Positions 14,573-25,486 of a stretch of 64,000 nt of DNA are shown here, one piece after another. The position numbers were made by a program, and so were the translations under genes. Position 1 is the first letter of the stretch; every line of letters begins with the position of its first letter. Below the pieces are notes generated by a model, which searched no databases, was not told where the DNA came from, and saw only the letters and a program-made list of their open reading frames with translations. The DNA is from Boletus sp. NGJ. Lineage: Eukaryota > Basidiomycota > Agaricomycetes > Boletales > Boletaceae. The stretch spans positions 455,166 through 519,165 of the forward strand of contig JAGTXK010000005.1 in the NCBI GenBank assembly GCA_019096195.1. The letters run 5' to 3'.

Positions 14573-15643
14573 CTATTCGCGCTTGCGCTTCAAATTCGGC
14601 TTCGACTTCAAGTTCTGTCCTGGTGCCGCGCACAAAGGACCACGTTCGAGCGATATGTGTTCCGATGTATCGAATTCGATCCCAAGGTCCTCCGTAAGAG
14701 CATTAGCGTCCTGAGGCGGTAAAGCGTCCGTCGCGAGCTGCCAAAAGCTAGAAGCAATGCTAGTCAACGTGCACCTGCGAGGAGTAAACGGTGGGTATAT
14801 GGAGACTGACGAAGTGAACGTTTTCTTGCGACGGCTCCATTCGGGCCGCCATTTAGTCCACTCGGTGTCGAGCTTTGCGAGGTCGTCGGATGATATGAGC
14901 GGCACGCCGCTACGTAGCGGAGCAAGCCTTTCCGACAAACGGGCGATCTAATGCAGTGGATATCATCAATGGCGATCTATGCAGACCCGTCTTACTGTCT
15001 GGTTTGCATCTTCTATCTGAGCCTCGAGTTCACCATCCGTAGGCGTGCTTTTGAGCTTGTTGAGCTCTGATAGGCATCAGAATGGTATAGACATGATCCG
15101 AGCATTTTTTGGAACCTGATTGCAAGCTCTTTACTTCCGTGGCGACGGTGTTGTTTGCCTCCTCGATTGCCTTGCATTCCGTTTCTAGAGCCGCCAATTC
15201 GCCAGCGTCAAGGGTCTCGATGTCGTTCTGATTCGCAACGTAAAAGTTGGTCTTCCCTACATATATGCGTTCCAGCATGCTAGGTATCATCGATTCAAAG
15301 TGCATATACCATATGTTTTCTGTACGATCGCGCCCTTCTCGGCGAGCGAAGCGAGGATCTTGGCCGTCGTTGCCTTCGGGACTGCGCCCTTCAGGTTGGC
15401 TGAGATGTCGACGGCACCGAACGGCCTGTTCATCTGTTAAACATATAACACGTCGTATCAAGACGCATATATGTACTGAATTCCGCCGCGTTTACCTTCT
15501 TCATGTACTGCAAAATGGCGTCTTCGGCTGCGAGTGTGGTGGGCACATTTTATTAGATTTGGCCAGGATTTGGCCAAGGAGCTTATCTACATACCTTCTT
15601 GTCCTTTCAGAACCTTGATATCACTCTTGGCTTTCGTTGCCAT
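14573..15643 (-). CDS. hop2: HOP2 homologous-pairing protein (PSMC3IP/TBPIP family)
   Basis: Starts at ATG 15643 (MATKAKSDIKVLKGQEDAIL). Exon 2 continues YMKKMNRPFGAVDISANLKG with AVPKATTAKILASLAEKG, the winged-helix DNA-binding domain of Hop2. A leucine-zipper/coiled-coil region follows (NDIETLDAGELAALETECKA; DGELEAQIEDANQTIARLSE). The C-terminal helical part contains LDTEWTKWRPEWSRRKKTF and ends in a basic tail, KPNLKRKRE. Hop2 works with Mnd1 to help Dmc1/Rad51 strand invasion in meiosis. The size (about 230 residues after splicing) fits the family. Confidence 0.85.
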
Positions 15644-16050
15644 AATTGTAGCCTCCCGTAAGCAGATCGAAGAGTCGGAGGAAGATAGTAGCACTTGGAA
15701 GTTGGCGGGGTCGTTCATTGAAGTACGGGCTGTGCGTGACTGATTTTAATCACGTGATGTAATATTATCATGTGACACAGGGGCCTTTGCCATTCTTTCG
15801 ACTATTCACTCCGTTTGCGGTGCTAAGATCTGGGCGAATTTGCATAGAACTCTGTCTTCTTGGGCTCGTTGCGAACGGGCCGAGACTCTCAGACTCTCGG
15901 ACGCGTAAGAATGAACAACACTTCATTTACTTGATTCGAATCTCGACATCAACAATGGATACATGATTTGAGTACAGGGATATTATGTGGGCGGACAGGG
16001 TGATAGGCTAAATTATCTATTGTAGCGTGTAAAGTCATGATATTAGATAT
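15644..16050. other. Intergenic between HOP2 and a zinc-finger gene
   Basis: This is the 5' flank of HOP2 and the 3' flank of the zinc-finger gene. It contains CACGTG near 15753 but no recognisable gene. Confidence 0.4.
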
Positions 16051-16705
16051 TCAACGTGCATTTGCACTCGACGGGTTGGAGTCGGGTCGAGAAGCGGTCC
16101 GGCGTCCCGCGCGACAGGTTTTCGCGTGACTGTACTGGACGTCACGGCGAGAGAGGCGCAAACCACAGTTAACGCAGCTCACCTTCACGCGGAGGTGGCG
16201 AGTAACAATGTGCCTCGGGATATTCTCCCGTTGTAACCTTCTTTCGCATCCCACCCACAAACAGTCGACCATGTCCTTTCCAGGACCGCGAAGCCTGTGG
16301 GTCCGGTTGAGGTGGTCGCGTATGGATCGAATGGTTCCCTGCACCATGCCATTGCAAGGTGACCCGCCAGTCACACACTGGCAGTGGTGGACAGTGTTCG
16401 AGTGATCCGCAGCTGGGTTTGCGGTGGCAGGCGGAATTGGCGGAGCCGAAAGCGCTGGGGCGATTCCCCCAGATTCATGGAAAGTTGTCGACGTCGAAAG
16501 AGGATGATTCGAAGCTTGAATTTTGATCAAACGCGCTCGTGGCACTAAGTAGGTCGTTCGTCGGTTCGGGGAGGCTGCGAGGATATCGTGTCGTCAGTGT
16601 AACAGAGGAGTACGGAAGCCCGGGCGGACCGGGAGCAGGAAGGGCGACTGGTGTCGTTTCATCTGCTTGGTACAAACAGTGGTTGATTGGTGTAAAAGAA
16701 ATCAT
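16051..16705 (-). CDS. C2H2-like zinc-finger protein, paralogue of the gene at 2731
   Basis: The 3' exon (from about 16540 to the stop at 16051) carries CVTGGSPCNGM with an IRDHLNRTH half, CLWVGCERRLQ with an IPRHIVTRH half, and CVNCGLRLSRRDVQYSHAKT. The spacing and the RHxVTRHLR element match the protein at 2731-3498. The 5' part probably begins at ATG 16705 (MISFTPINHCLYQADET). The two frames must be joined by an intron near 16470-16560 whose borders I could not settle. Function is probably DNA binding; the target is unknown. Confidence 0.5.
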
Positions 16706-18686
16706 AAGGCGATTGTGCGGGTAGCGGATCCAGGTAGTTTGGTAATGAAGGAACGGACATATTCCGAGGGTCGTAAAGAGCGTGATACTCAGACTCTGCG
16801 ATGAGAATCAAAGGAATGGGGACCATACAGACACGGTGGAGAGAATCGCATAGTGGAAGGCCGCTGTCGGTGAATGATTAGGTCAATTGCTGTTCGCAGA
16901 GCAAGTGGCAGCACACATACTCTAAGTGACAATTAGGAACGAAGGGGGGGCAGTTTTGCTGGGGACCAGTCGATCCCTGTGAGCAACTATGGCTTGGGTG
17001 GTTGAAGTTGCGGCCGTCAACGGCGGGGCGAAATGGGGATGTCGTAGCAATGTATGTCATGCTTGAAGGGAGCACTTCGTTAGAGGTGCGTTTATAATGC
17101 ATCGGTTGGAATGGCGTCTACCTTATATTAGAAGGCAACGGCTGGATTGTATTAGCGCACCGTTCGCCGCGGTGATCCAAATCAATTGATTCCTACGGAA
17201 AGCAACGCCATCCTGATAATTAGATAAGATGGCATTATTTGAATTGCGGATCGCCGCACCCTCCTTTCGGAGGACTATACAACTGGCAATATGGAACCCA
17301 GATTTACGTTGACGTGGTTGGCCTGCGACGGTTGGGGACAGTATGCTCCAAACTCCGGTTCAATGGCAGTTCATGGTCCATGGCTTTTTCTGGAAGAAAA
17401 GTATTTGATTAATGGGCATGTACCACAAGTAGGTGCTAGATGGACCTTTCCATGGCGAGGACAATAGATCAATGACCGCAAGCTGCGAGGGAGTCAGAAC
17501 AACTACAAGCGTAAGCGTGAAGGAGATGCCATTAATTATCTTGTGTCACAACTGAAACTCAGTAGCATTGAAACTTTGTATCAGCTCTCGCTTTCATCTG
17601 CGACGCACGGCATTTTATAGAATAGAGTTTGTAAGTACGGAGGCATGGCTGACCGTGTTGCATTCACCGGCGATGTCCGTCGCACGCTGCGGTAGACCCA
17701 AGGCACTTTTCTGATGCGAAGTCTGTCTCGGCAATGGTCAACGGTGACAGAACCTTCCAAGACAGATAACGTGGGAGGGAATGAGGCAGAGTTGGGTAAC
17801 TTACCAGTGGTCCGGGTGTGCTAGTGTGTCGAACCGTAGGCATCCAACATTTGTGACTCTTCTACTGATAGATGCCGTAACCTCCTTCTCGAAGTATGTT
17901 CGTGTTCCTTGGCAACTGCCCATACGCCATGTGGCGAAGACTGCGACTTGACGGCATCAACAAAGGCACTGGCAAGCAGCGATTCCCGGATCGCCAGCCT
18001 GTCTGCCACATGAGTGCCAAGACAGAGATGCTGACCGTGCGGCTCGTACCAAGGTTGTGCAATGCGGAACTTCTAGGTTGAGGGCTGATGAGCCACCAAC
18101 AATCTAACCATCTCCTGCGTATTACCCCGGGCCGGACATCATTCAGTTCGTCCGAATTGTTTACGACGTAGTTGGCCATGCCACACCTTAACCTTAATCC
18201 AAGGAACTTAATCTTGTCCAAAGAGTCGCAGGCTCTTTCTTGCCCACCGCTGCTTCGAGTGTGGGGGCGACTTAGGGTTAGAATCTACCACGAAAAGTGT
18301 AGTGCGATCAGTTATTTAATTTGATTAATATTATCGCGGACCCACCAGTATATACAACCCAAATCCCCACGAGTAGAAAAGAGAACAAAGTAGATTTAAT
18401 ATATGGTCAATTGGTCAAGCAAGGTTTCAGTCGGCGAAGGCAGCAACCAACCAGCGTGAGAATGCGCAGTTGGCCGTGACCAGCGTGTGACATTCTGTGA
18501 CTGGTTGAGGGAAGACGGGAAGGCATTTCCCTATCCACAGTATGTACAAGTACACCAGGCAGATGGTGCACTGCGACTTAGTCTGCGGGACGGACGGGGT
18601 AGAAGTCTCATAATGTAGGCACGGGTCCGTTTAACTGAGAATCTGTCCCATAATAAAATTAAGTACTGAGCTATCATAGGGCTCTG
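16706..18686. other. Gene-poor stretch
   Basis: No convincing coding region is seen on either strand. Open frames at 17821-18221 are mutually overlapping and lack motifs. There is an A/T-rich patch near 18300-18410. It may contain regulatory sequence or an old repeat, but I see no terminal repeats. Confidence 0.4.
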
Positions 18687-20684
18687 CTAACTACTATCAG
18701 AATCGATGCAAACAGCCACCCGTTGTGCTACGTCAGAGTCTAGGTTGCACCGTTTTGTCAAGATACGAATTAGATCCTTTCCTCTCGGAAAACCCTTATC
18801 CACCAGCGAACCCAAACCCTTCAGAATACGACCAATCCAAGCCTCGGGTGGCATCGAAAACTTGCCTTGATCATCAAAGTGCGAAAGAAGACCCCGAAGA
18901 ATATCCCTCGACTCGGCATACTTGGGATGACTGTCCAGCGTCGTGATACACGCATGTCCAGCCGAGTGAATACCACCCCTTTCCAGCGTCTTGCTGTTCC
19001 GCTGCCACCACTCCTCCATGTCCGTTTCTCTCTCCAAGTGGGTCACGGCGAGTGCGATCGGCACTTCTTTCTTCCCGAGGACTTCGTAGAACAATCTATA
19101 GTTGCTTTGTGTAGTCGCTGTGATCCTGTTCCCGCGTATACAGAACAGGAATAGGCTAATGCCGCCCGTCGCGTTCAATCTCCGAATGAGATGAACTGCT
19201 TTTTCGATGGCACCGACGTAACCATGCGGACCTTTTTCAGGTTCTTCCAAGCCAACGGTGTCCCATAAACGAATGGTAGTGGAACCGAGTTGGAATTGGT
19301 ATTCGGAAGCATCCAGGGTACAAGGCGCACTGTCCGGTGAGACCGATGCAACCTGCCACCCCGCCAGCAGATTGATGAGAGAGCTTTTACCGACACCAGT
19401 CTCTCCAAACAACAAGACGTGCAGGTCTTTGGGAGGTAAGGTGCGCGGATGGAGAGATTGGTTCACAATGAGATTGCGCACGAGCTTTTGGCAAAACTCG
19501 CGACGCCCAGCTACCTGGGGATAACAGTCGTCGGTTAAGGTGGTGATGCAAGCGTGACCAGTGAAGGACATTTCATAGTTAGAAAACGCTCCCAAGTTGG
19601 TCGCCCACCATTCCTCCATAGAATACGCGGGAGTGATCGTGGCTGACCGATTCTCGAGATCTGTAATGACCGCGACCACAGGAGTGGCGGGAGCGAACTT
19701 GGCGCGCATTCTCATAATGAAATCATATGTCCCCTTTGTCGCCGTCATAATCCTCGAGACTCCACGAATGCAGATGACCAGGAGATGAACACCACCTTTC
19801 TCGTTGAGGTCCGTGAATAACGATCGCAGCGCTTCCTGTGCGCGCTTTTGGGGTCCGCCCTGTAATCCCTCCCCCAGCCCAGGGGTGTCCCAAAGACGGA
19901 AAGTTTGACTGCTAATCTCCCAGTCGTAATGACGCGCTGTGGTTGTGACAGGGCTAACGTTGTTCGCCACGAAGGCCCGCTCCGTACCGAGCACGAGGTT
20001 GACGAGAGAGCTTTTCCCAACTCCTGCCTCGCCCGCGATAATGATATTGTGAGCCAGTTTCGGTGAAACGCCCTCGATAATGAGGTGGCGAACTAGTCCC
20101 TGACACAAATCGTGACGGCCAGGTAACTTGGGGTGGCAATTGTCAGGTAAAGTCGTGACGCAAGCATGATCAGAGAACGCCATGTTGAAGTCGGAGAGCG
20201 TCGCCGCGTTGCTTGTCCACCATTCGTCCATGGAGGGAATGATATATGGCGGGGCCGATCTATTCTCAAGTTCGGTGATGACAGCGACAACTGGGACGTC
20301 CGGAGCGACCTTATCCCGAATCCGCACGATGGTGTCGTATGTCTGCTTCATGCCTTTGGTGACTCTGGGGAGTCCGCGCATGCAGATTACCACGAGATGG
20401 ACGCCGCCTCCCCTACTGAGCTCCGTAAGAAGCGATCGGAGCGCATCCTGTGCTCGCTTTGGGGATACGGACCCGAACGAGCCTTCGCTAAGACCGGGCG
20501 TGTCCCAAAGACGGAATGTCTGAGTATCAGTGGCCCAATCATGACACTCCGTTCCGACGGTCACACCACGAACGTCGTTCCCTGTGGTAGCGCGGTCTTC
20601 ACCAGTTACGAGGTTGATTAGCGAACTTTTCCCGACACCAGTTTCTCCTGTAACGACGATGTTACGAATTGATTCGAGTTGCAT
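18687..20684 (-). CDS. Protein with three tandem P-loop GTPase domains (AIG1/septin-like superfamily)
   Basis: A single uninterrupted frame of 665 codons. Three homologous G domains follow one another, at roughly residues 1-215, 216-430 and 431-665. Each has a P-loop (GETGVGKSSLINL, GEAGVGKSSLVNL, GETGVGKSSLINL) and a G3-type segment (LWDTPGLSEG, LWDTPGLGEG, LWDTVGLEEP, the last lacking the usual P). Each also has an HLVVICMRG/HLLVICIRG/SLFLFCIRG strand and a G4-like VITELENR/VITDLENR/AVTHLERE in place of NKxD. Each repeat ends with a HACxTTL motif. GTP binding is likely for domains 1 and 2 and less sure for 3. Cellular role is unknown; similar proteins are expanded in mushrooms. No signal peptide or membrane segment is visible. 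Confidence 0.8.
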   Translation of the reverse strand: MQLESIRNIVVTGETGVGKSSLINLVTGEDRATTGNDVRGVTVGTECHDWATDTQTFRLWDTPGLSEGSFGSVSPKRAQDALRSLLTELSRGGGVHLVVICMRGLPRVTKGMKQTYDTIVRIRDKVAPDVPVVAVITELENRSAPPYIIPSMDEWWTSNAATLSDFNMAFSDHACVTTLPDNCHPKLPGRHDLCQGLVRHLIIEGVSPKLAHNIIIAGEAGVGKSSLVNLVLGTERAFVANNVSPVTTTARHYDWEISSQTFRLWDTPGLGEGLQGGPQKRAQEALRSLFTDLNEKGGVHLLVICIRGVSRIMTATKGTYDFIMRMRAKFAPATPVVAVITDLENRSATITPAYSMEEWWATNLGAFSNYEMSFTGHACITTLTDDCYPQVAGRREFCQKLVRNLIVNQSLHPRTLPPKDLHVLLFGETGVGKSSLINLLAGWQVASVSPDSAPCTLDASEYQFQLGSTTIRLWDTVGLEEPEKGPHGYVGAIEKAVHLIRRLNATGGISLFLFCIRGNRITATTQSNYRLFYEVLGKKEVPIALAVTHLERETDMEEWWQRNSKTLERGGIHSAGHACITTLDSHPKYAESRDILRGLLSHFDDQGKFSMPPEAWIGRILKGLGSLVDKGFPRGKDLIRILTKRCNLDSDVAQRVAVCIDSDSS

Positions 20685-21298
20685 ACTTCAGAAAGTGTCA
20701 GCCCGGATCTTATGTGGGTTCCCAACGCTTACCTTGCAGATAAGGATAAGGATATTATCACCGAACTTGCTGCCGGTGTCTACAGAGAAGCTGTTGTTGT
20801 TAAGTTTTTGAGACTGCAGAAGGGGGAGCGCTCACTTTGTACCGCACAGGAGACTGGAGGGCAGCAACGAAGGGTTGCCAGAACCATTTCGCGGACACCT
20901 CGTTGCCTTCACGAGCTTGATGGTCCTTCTTGAATTGGAAAGCCCTGCGATATGAATCGCCGTTAACGGTCCTTTATGGTGGTAGATCGATATGATCTAT
21001 CGCCGGGCCCCGTGCTTCACCACCACCAACTATTTTAGTAGGGAGTCGAGACTGTTACTATTCGAGGTCGCTCCCAAGACTCTGGATCTGCAAAGTAGAT
21101 ATGTATACAAAGTCGGAGGTAAAATGGGAACAAAGTAACCTAACAAGGGTGCAACGGCGTTGTCACGGACAGACGGCGCAAACCTGTGCGAGCTAGTCAA
21201 CACACCCAACGCTCAATGTGAAGTAGCGGGTGGGTCAACAGTAACCTGCTTTTCCTTCGTTATCCTGCAACCTGGAGTGGAATCTGCGAGCGCATACC
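20685..21298. other. Intergenic upstream of the triple-GTPase gene
   Basis: No recognisable gene. The region is the 5' flank of the GTPase gene and the 3' flank of the small helical gene. Confidence 0.4.
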
Positions 21299-21604
21299 CT
21301 ATGATAGACCTTTCAACACCTCGTCAAGTTCTCCCTGAACCTTTTGTATCTCGGCGTGCTTCTTCTGCAATTCTCCACTGTTGTAAACCCTAAGAGCTCC
21401 CCGAGTCTCGTCAACGAACTCGTATGACCTCTCCGTCGACATCAACAGTTCGGAAGACTCGGTGGTACTGGCCCCCGATGAAGGTTCCTGAGAGAGGATG
21501 CTCGACAAATCTACACTGGAAGCGCGCAAGAGAGCAAGGTCACGGAGAGTGTCGCTGAGTAAAAGAGGTTTGGATTTGGAGGATGACATCGCGGAGGCGG
21601 ACAA
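21299..21604 (-). CDS. Small helical protein of unknown function
   Basis: A frame of 101 codons from ATG 21604 (an internal ATG gives MSSSKSKPLLLSDTL). The N-terminal half is serine-rich. The C-terminal half is a predicted amphipathic helix (GELQKKHAEIQKVQGELDEV). I do not recognise the family. The size and helix would fit a subunit of a small coiled-coil complex, but that is only a guess. Coding potential looks real because the frame is clean and helix-periodic. Confidence 0.45.
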   Translation of the reverse strand: MSASAMSSSKSKPLLLSDTLRDLALLRASSVDLSSILSQEPSSGASTTESSELLMSTERSYEFVDETRGALRVYNSGELQKKHAEIQKVQGELDEVLKGLS

Positions 21605-21906
21605 CTTGAATCAAGTCTCTTTTCCGAACCTCGTCACGGTATCCAAGGTGCTGTGCTAGGACAGCCTTCCGTCCGCAGCAGCAAGTTGACGAGTTCACAC
21701 ACGTTTGCATTGGGACCTCAATTGAGCAAACAAATTCTCTCAACGCCTGAACAGTAAGCTAAACTTCTTTCTTCACGATTCACTTTAGGTCTCTTAGAAA
21801 CCCCGGTGCCAAGAACACTATTAGTCACATCTACACCATTCAGGGATACCTCGCTCCGCTCGTCCTAGCATCCTATCATTTAACTGCAGGTCTTGGATAG
21901 TACCTC

Positions 21907-22878
21907 ATGGCATCCGCAACCGAAGATCGCCCTGCAGCACCACCAGCACCAGCGGATGAGATTGCCACCTCTGTACCACCTCCCAGAATTGAGCCCACGA
22001 GACACTCAGCATTCGACTCTCCAGAGGCAGATGTCGTCCTGGTCTCGCGCGACCTCGTTCGTTTCCGGATGCACTCATTCACTCTGAAAACGACGTCGGG
22101 GTGGTTCCGCTCTCTATTCACACTCCCCCGGCCTTCCCCGTCAAGCACTGCTGAGGCAGAGGGCCGTGATCGACGGCCTGCGCTAACCCCGTCAATCGCA
22201 GATCCCGAGACGATTCATCTTGACGAAGATTCGTCTACACTCGAGCTCTTATTTTACATGATTAGTGGTCTTCCCATTCAACCACTGATGTCGTTTGACA
22301 CCGTCGACGCACTCCTATTCGCTTCGGAGAAATACGACATGCCGGGCCCCACGTCGCTCGTGCGCATCGCTGTGCTTACTCCCCCACTCGCGGATCAGCC
22401 TCTACGACTGTACGCCGCTGCATCCCGATGTGGATGGACAGAGGAGGCTAAAGTTGCCTCACAGCGGACTCTTGCAATGGATCTATGGCAGGATGAACAC
22501 TGGGAGATGCTCGCAAAGGTAGACGTGCGCTTTGCGCTCGCTCTCCTAAAGCTTCATCGGTCGAGAAGAGAAGGTTTGCGCAAGAAGCTTGACGAGCACC
22601 CGTTCGTCAATGCAACCCCTTTGTCCTATTGTTCAAGATGCAGGCGACAGACAGATCATTACGCTTGGCGGGAGCTCAAACATAGGATTGTCGCGGAGGT
22701 GGACACTAGACCATTGGGGGACACGATCTTGGATGTGGGGCTGACGGAGTGGCCAGAGGCAAAGGCATGCTGGGAGGCGAAATGCCCATACACGGACTGC
22801 GCGATCTTGCAGTATGACAAGACCGAAACGATGCGACTAATCAAGGAGTGTATAGACGAACTCCCAAAGACGACGTGA
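21907..22878 (+). CDS. BTB/POZ-domain protein
   Basis: An intronless frame of 323 codons. Residues ~38-150 form a BTB-like module: SPEADVVLVSRDLVRFRMHS, FTLKTTSGWFRSLF, IHLDEDSSTLELLFYMISG. A helical region follows (LRLYAAASRCGWTEEAKVAS), then a CSRCRRQTDHYAW cysteine pair and CPYTDC near the end. Such single-exon BTB proteins are abundant in Agaricomycetes. They are often presumed cullin adaptors or transcription cofactors, but no partner can be inferred here. Confidence 0.8.
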   Translation: MASATEDRPAAPPAPADEIATSVPPPRIEPTRHSAFDSPEADVVLVSRDLVRFRMHSFTLKTTSGWFRSLFTLPRPSPSSTAEAEGRDRRPALTPSIADPETIHLDEDSSTLELLFYMISGLPIQPLMSFDTVDALLFASEKYDMPGPTSLVRIAVLTPPLADQPLRLYAAASRCGWTEEAKVASQRTLAMDLWQDEHWEMLAKVDVRFALALLKLHRSRREGLRKKLDEHPFVNATPLSYCSRCRRQTDHYAWRELKHRIVAEVDTRPLGDTILDVGLTEWPEAKACWEAKCPYTDCAILQYDKTETMRLIKECIDELPKTT

Positions 22879-23008
22879 TAGAAGGGAACGCCTTGTATTA
22901 CTATTACTAGCTTACAACTAACGCACACTAGAGATTAGGTAATCACATGAGTGTGCTTCCACCAGCAAACTTATCGCTTGGACTCGAAGCTCTTTTCAAG
23001 AAAAGAAG

Positions 23009-24257
23009 ATGCTCGTCTCCACGTCGCGTTGGCTGTCTAGGATTGCCAGATCTCGCTCATTTACCACTGCCTCACTCCTTAGAGCACCAAACGAACCCCC
23101 AAAACCGCCTCGGCCGATAGATGATTCCACTTCGGCCCTCGACTACAAAAGCACGCAGAGAATACGTCCTCCACCTCTCCCAGTGTCGGACGTTCCGCGT
23201 TCGCGGAGCGCTGAAGAGGCCGTGACCAATATCTTGTATAATACGCCGCCTCCGAACCTGCAGCCCTATAAAAAGTTTGTCCATTTTCACGCCAACTCCA
23301 ATTATGTCCCAGCGTGTGATGACCGTGTTCTCGTTCAGGCATATCCTCAACTGTCTCGTCCAGAATGAACCTGGAGTTTTATCTCGCGTATCCAGCATTT
23401 TAGCTGGACGAGGGTTCAACATCGATTCTCTCGTCGTCTGTCGCACTGAAATTCGCGACCTGAGTCGTATGTCGATTGTCATCAGTGGTCAAGACAGCGT
23501 CGTCGAGCAAGCTCGCCGACAACTCGAAGATCTCGTACGTAAAACCCTCTCCTTCCATCTTTCCGTCCAGCCTCAACACAAAGACACGTATTTACGAGCA
23601 TTATAGGTCCCTGTTTGGGCTGTCCTCGACTATACCAACACTCGCGTGATATCGCGCGAGCTGCTTCTCGTCAAAGTCTCCATCCTAGGGCCCGAATACC
23701 TCGAAGACCAGTTCGTCGGCGGACCCTCTCACGAAGCCCGCCGGAGCCCTCCACACACGCACGCTCCCCCGTCTGTTTCCTCCTCCAGCGCCTCCAAAGC
23801 CGAACGCGAGGCGCTTTTGGCGCACAATTTTGAGCGAGGCGGGCACCCCGAGACAGCCGCCACGGATCCCCAAACACCGCTTCCCCTAACAGCCTCGGAA
23901 GCGCTCCGGCTAAAACACCAGCACCTACAGTCCATCTCTGTCCTCGCAAACCAATTCGGGGCGAAGATTGTGGACGTGAGCGATAATAGCGTCATCGTAG
24001 AGTTGACAGCCAAGACGAATCGTGTGGTTGCGTTCTTGAATCTTATAAAGCCGTTTGGGATATTGGAGAGCGCAAGAACCGGTGGGTTTTTCTTTCCCTT
24101 TTTATTCTCATCGCCTTGTTGGATGGACTGATAATACGTGGTCTGTAAAGGTTTGATGGCGATGCCGCGTACGCCGATTGCGAGGTCAACGGATGACGCG
24201 GATGACGTCTCTGAGGAAGGTGGTGCTGTGGATGCCAGCCTGCTCCCTCCTGGCTAA
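23009..24257 (+). CDS. ilv6: Acetolactate synthase regulatory (small) subunit, mitochondrial
   Basis: Four exons: 23009-23274, 23339-23534, 23607-24081 and 24151-24257. The N terminus (MLVSTSRWLSRIARSRSFTT) is a mitochondrial presequence. The ACT domain starts across the first splice, giving KHILNCLVQNEPGVLSRVSS and then ILAGRGFNIDSLVVCRTE. The C-terminal regulatory half includes VPVWAVLDYTNTRVISREL and SVLANQFGAKIVDVSDNSVI. Ilv6 binds the catalytic subunit Ilv2 and gives valine feedback control of branched-chain amino-acid synthesis. It is the last host gene before the subtelomeric block. A loop rich in S, P and H (about residues 170-240) is expanded, as in other fungi. Confidence 0.92.
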
Positions 24258-24540
24258 TGCGTTGAGCCGGTCAAATGTCTATCAAAATATCTATTGCTTC
24301 CTGCATACACACTATCTAGGGATGATATAGGAATGATATGCACATTCAATGGAGTTAAGGCACAATATCCGAGAAAATTTACTGCAGAATGCACTTCAGT
24401 CACCCTCCCAGGGGTATCTCATAGGTCCATCTCTCCCACTAGAGGGTTGGACCTATGGGGTGCCTAGGATCAGGGAATTCCCAATAATATGGGCAACATG
24501 AATGATTAAGGACCTTTATTAGAAAATGGGTTGGTTTTCC
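24258..24540. other. Transition from host genes to old telomere
   Basis: No gene is seen. A short inverted repeat (ATAGGTCCA near 24420 with TGGACCTAT near 24448) could form a hairpin. The first telomere-derived sequence (GGGTTAGGGGGG) starts at about 24546. Confidence 0.4.
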
Positions 24541-24545
24541 CAGAG

Positions 24546-24636
24546 GGTTAGGGGGGAGTGAGCACTCGAGTGAAGCGAGAGTGCGAGCGGGGATTTTAAG
24601 GGATCTAATCTAATTGGGTAAGGGCTACCATAGGGT
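24546..24636 (-). mobile_element. Penelope-like pLTR scrap, innermost layer
   Basis: Begins GGTTAGGGGGG then AGTGAGCACTCGAGTGAAGC, the same palindromic start seen at 26340, 35609 and 40577. It departs from the pLTR after about 55 bp. It is the most centromere-proximal remnant in the series of telomere additions. It ends at the 14-bp sequence that flanks the palindromic insertion. Confidence 0.6.
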
Positions 24637-24723
24637 ACAGGTAACATCAACATAGCAAACCACGCACATGCGCCAATGGCGCATGTGCGCGTCCACAACA
24701 ACATCGCAATAAAACATGAACAA

Positions 24724-24932
24724 TCGAGTGTTGATAACGACGACTGCGGCATAAACGATGAACAGATGAAAACGAGGAATATGTTGAGTGTAGTTATACA
24801 GCGCGCACATGCGCGCATGGCGCATGTGTGTGTGAAATAAACAACAACAACAAGACACATGTTTCACATTTATACGACAAACACGCCGATGCGCCATGAG
24901 AGCATCTGCTCAGTTGATAGGTGTGTCGTACT
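24724..24932 (+). repeat. Left arm of palindrome
   Basis: Reverse complement of 24998-25205. Shared blocks include CGAGTGTTGATAACG at the outer end, ACACATGTTTCACA in the middle and GTGTGTCGTACT at the inner end. The arm contains an internal GCGCACATGCGCGCATGGCG element. Confidence 0.8.
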
Positions 24933-24997
24933 ATAGACAGCGCGCACATGCGCCATGTGCGCATGTGCGCGGGAAACAAACAACAAACAAGACCTCA

Positions 24998-25205
24998 GTA
25001 CGACACACCTATCAACTGAGCAGATGCTCTCATGGCGCATCGGCGTGTTTGTCGTATAATGTGAAACATGTGTCTTGTTGTTGTTGCTTATTTCACACGC
25101 ACATGCGCCATGCGCGCATGTGCGCGCTGTATAACTACACTCAACATATTCCTCGCTTTCATCTGTTCATCGTTTATGCCGCAGTCGTCGTTATCAACAC
25201 TCGAC
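24998..25205 (-). repeat. Right arm of palindrome
   Basis: Mirror of 24724-24932, separated from it by about 65 bp. The right arm differs by small indels around the ACATGCGC repeats. Confidence 0.8.
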
Positions 25206-25447
25206 AATGGCGTCGTTGTCATCCGCGCCTGGAATGCATTGCATTCCTCTTTTCACATACATGTCCTGTGTACATTATTTTAGTACCTTATATTTACACT
25301 CTGAAGGGTTCAAATCACCTCTACGCTCACGTATCATTCCTCCCGATTTTCACTGAGAACAGTGCTCGTGTGTACTTCTCCCAATACCATTCCGGTACAA
25401 CTACATATTCAGTGTATTTTCATGGGTCTAATCATCGTGGCTACCAT

Positions 25448-25486
25448 AGGGTTAGGGTTAGGGTTAGGGTTAGGGTTAGGTTAGGG
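25448..25486 (+). repeat. Internal TTAGGG tract
   Basis: About six TTAGGG units read on the + strand. This orientation places the former chromosome end to the right. The tract directly precedes the first copy of the 933-bp unit. Confidence 0.9.

Larger units (their letters stand above)
24637..25438. mobile_element. Insertion carrying a large palindrome
   Basis: About 800 bp lies between two copies of GGCTACCATAGGGT (24623-24636 and 25439-25452), which look like a target duplication. Inside are inverted arms of about 210 bp (24724-24932 and 24998-25205) around a spacer that itself holds an ACATGCGCC/GCGCATGTGCG hairpin. Arms are about 90% matched by eye. No transposase frame is present; open frames inside mirror each other because of the inverted arms. 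It may be a fold-back or MITE-like element. Confidence 0.6.

Noticed and set aside
17821-18221. Frame of 119 codons on the - strand
   Set aside because: Overlapped by frames on the other strand, no motif, and no clear start context.
24637-25438. CRISPR-like array because of repeated ACATGCGC motifs
   Set aside because: Motifs are irregularly spaced, palindromic and arranged as mirrored arms in a fungal chromosome; there are no uniform spacers.
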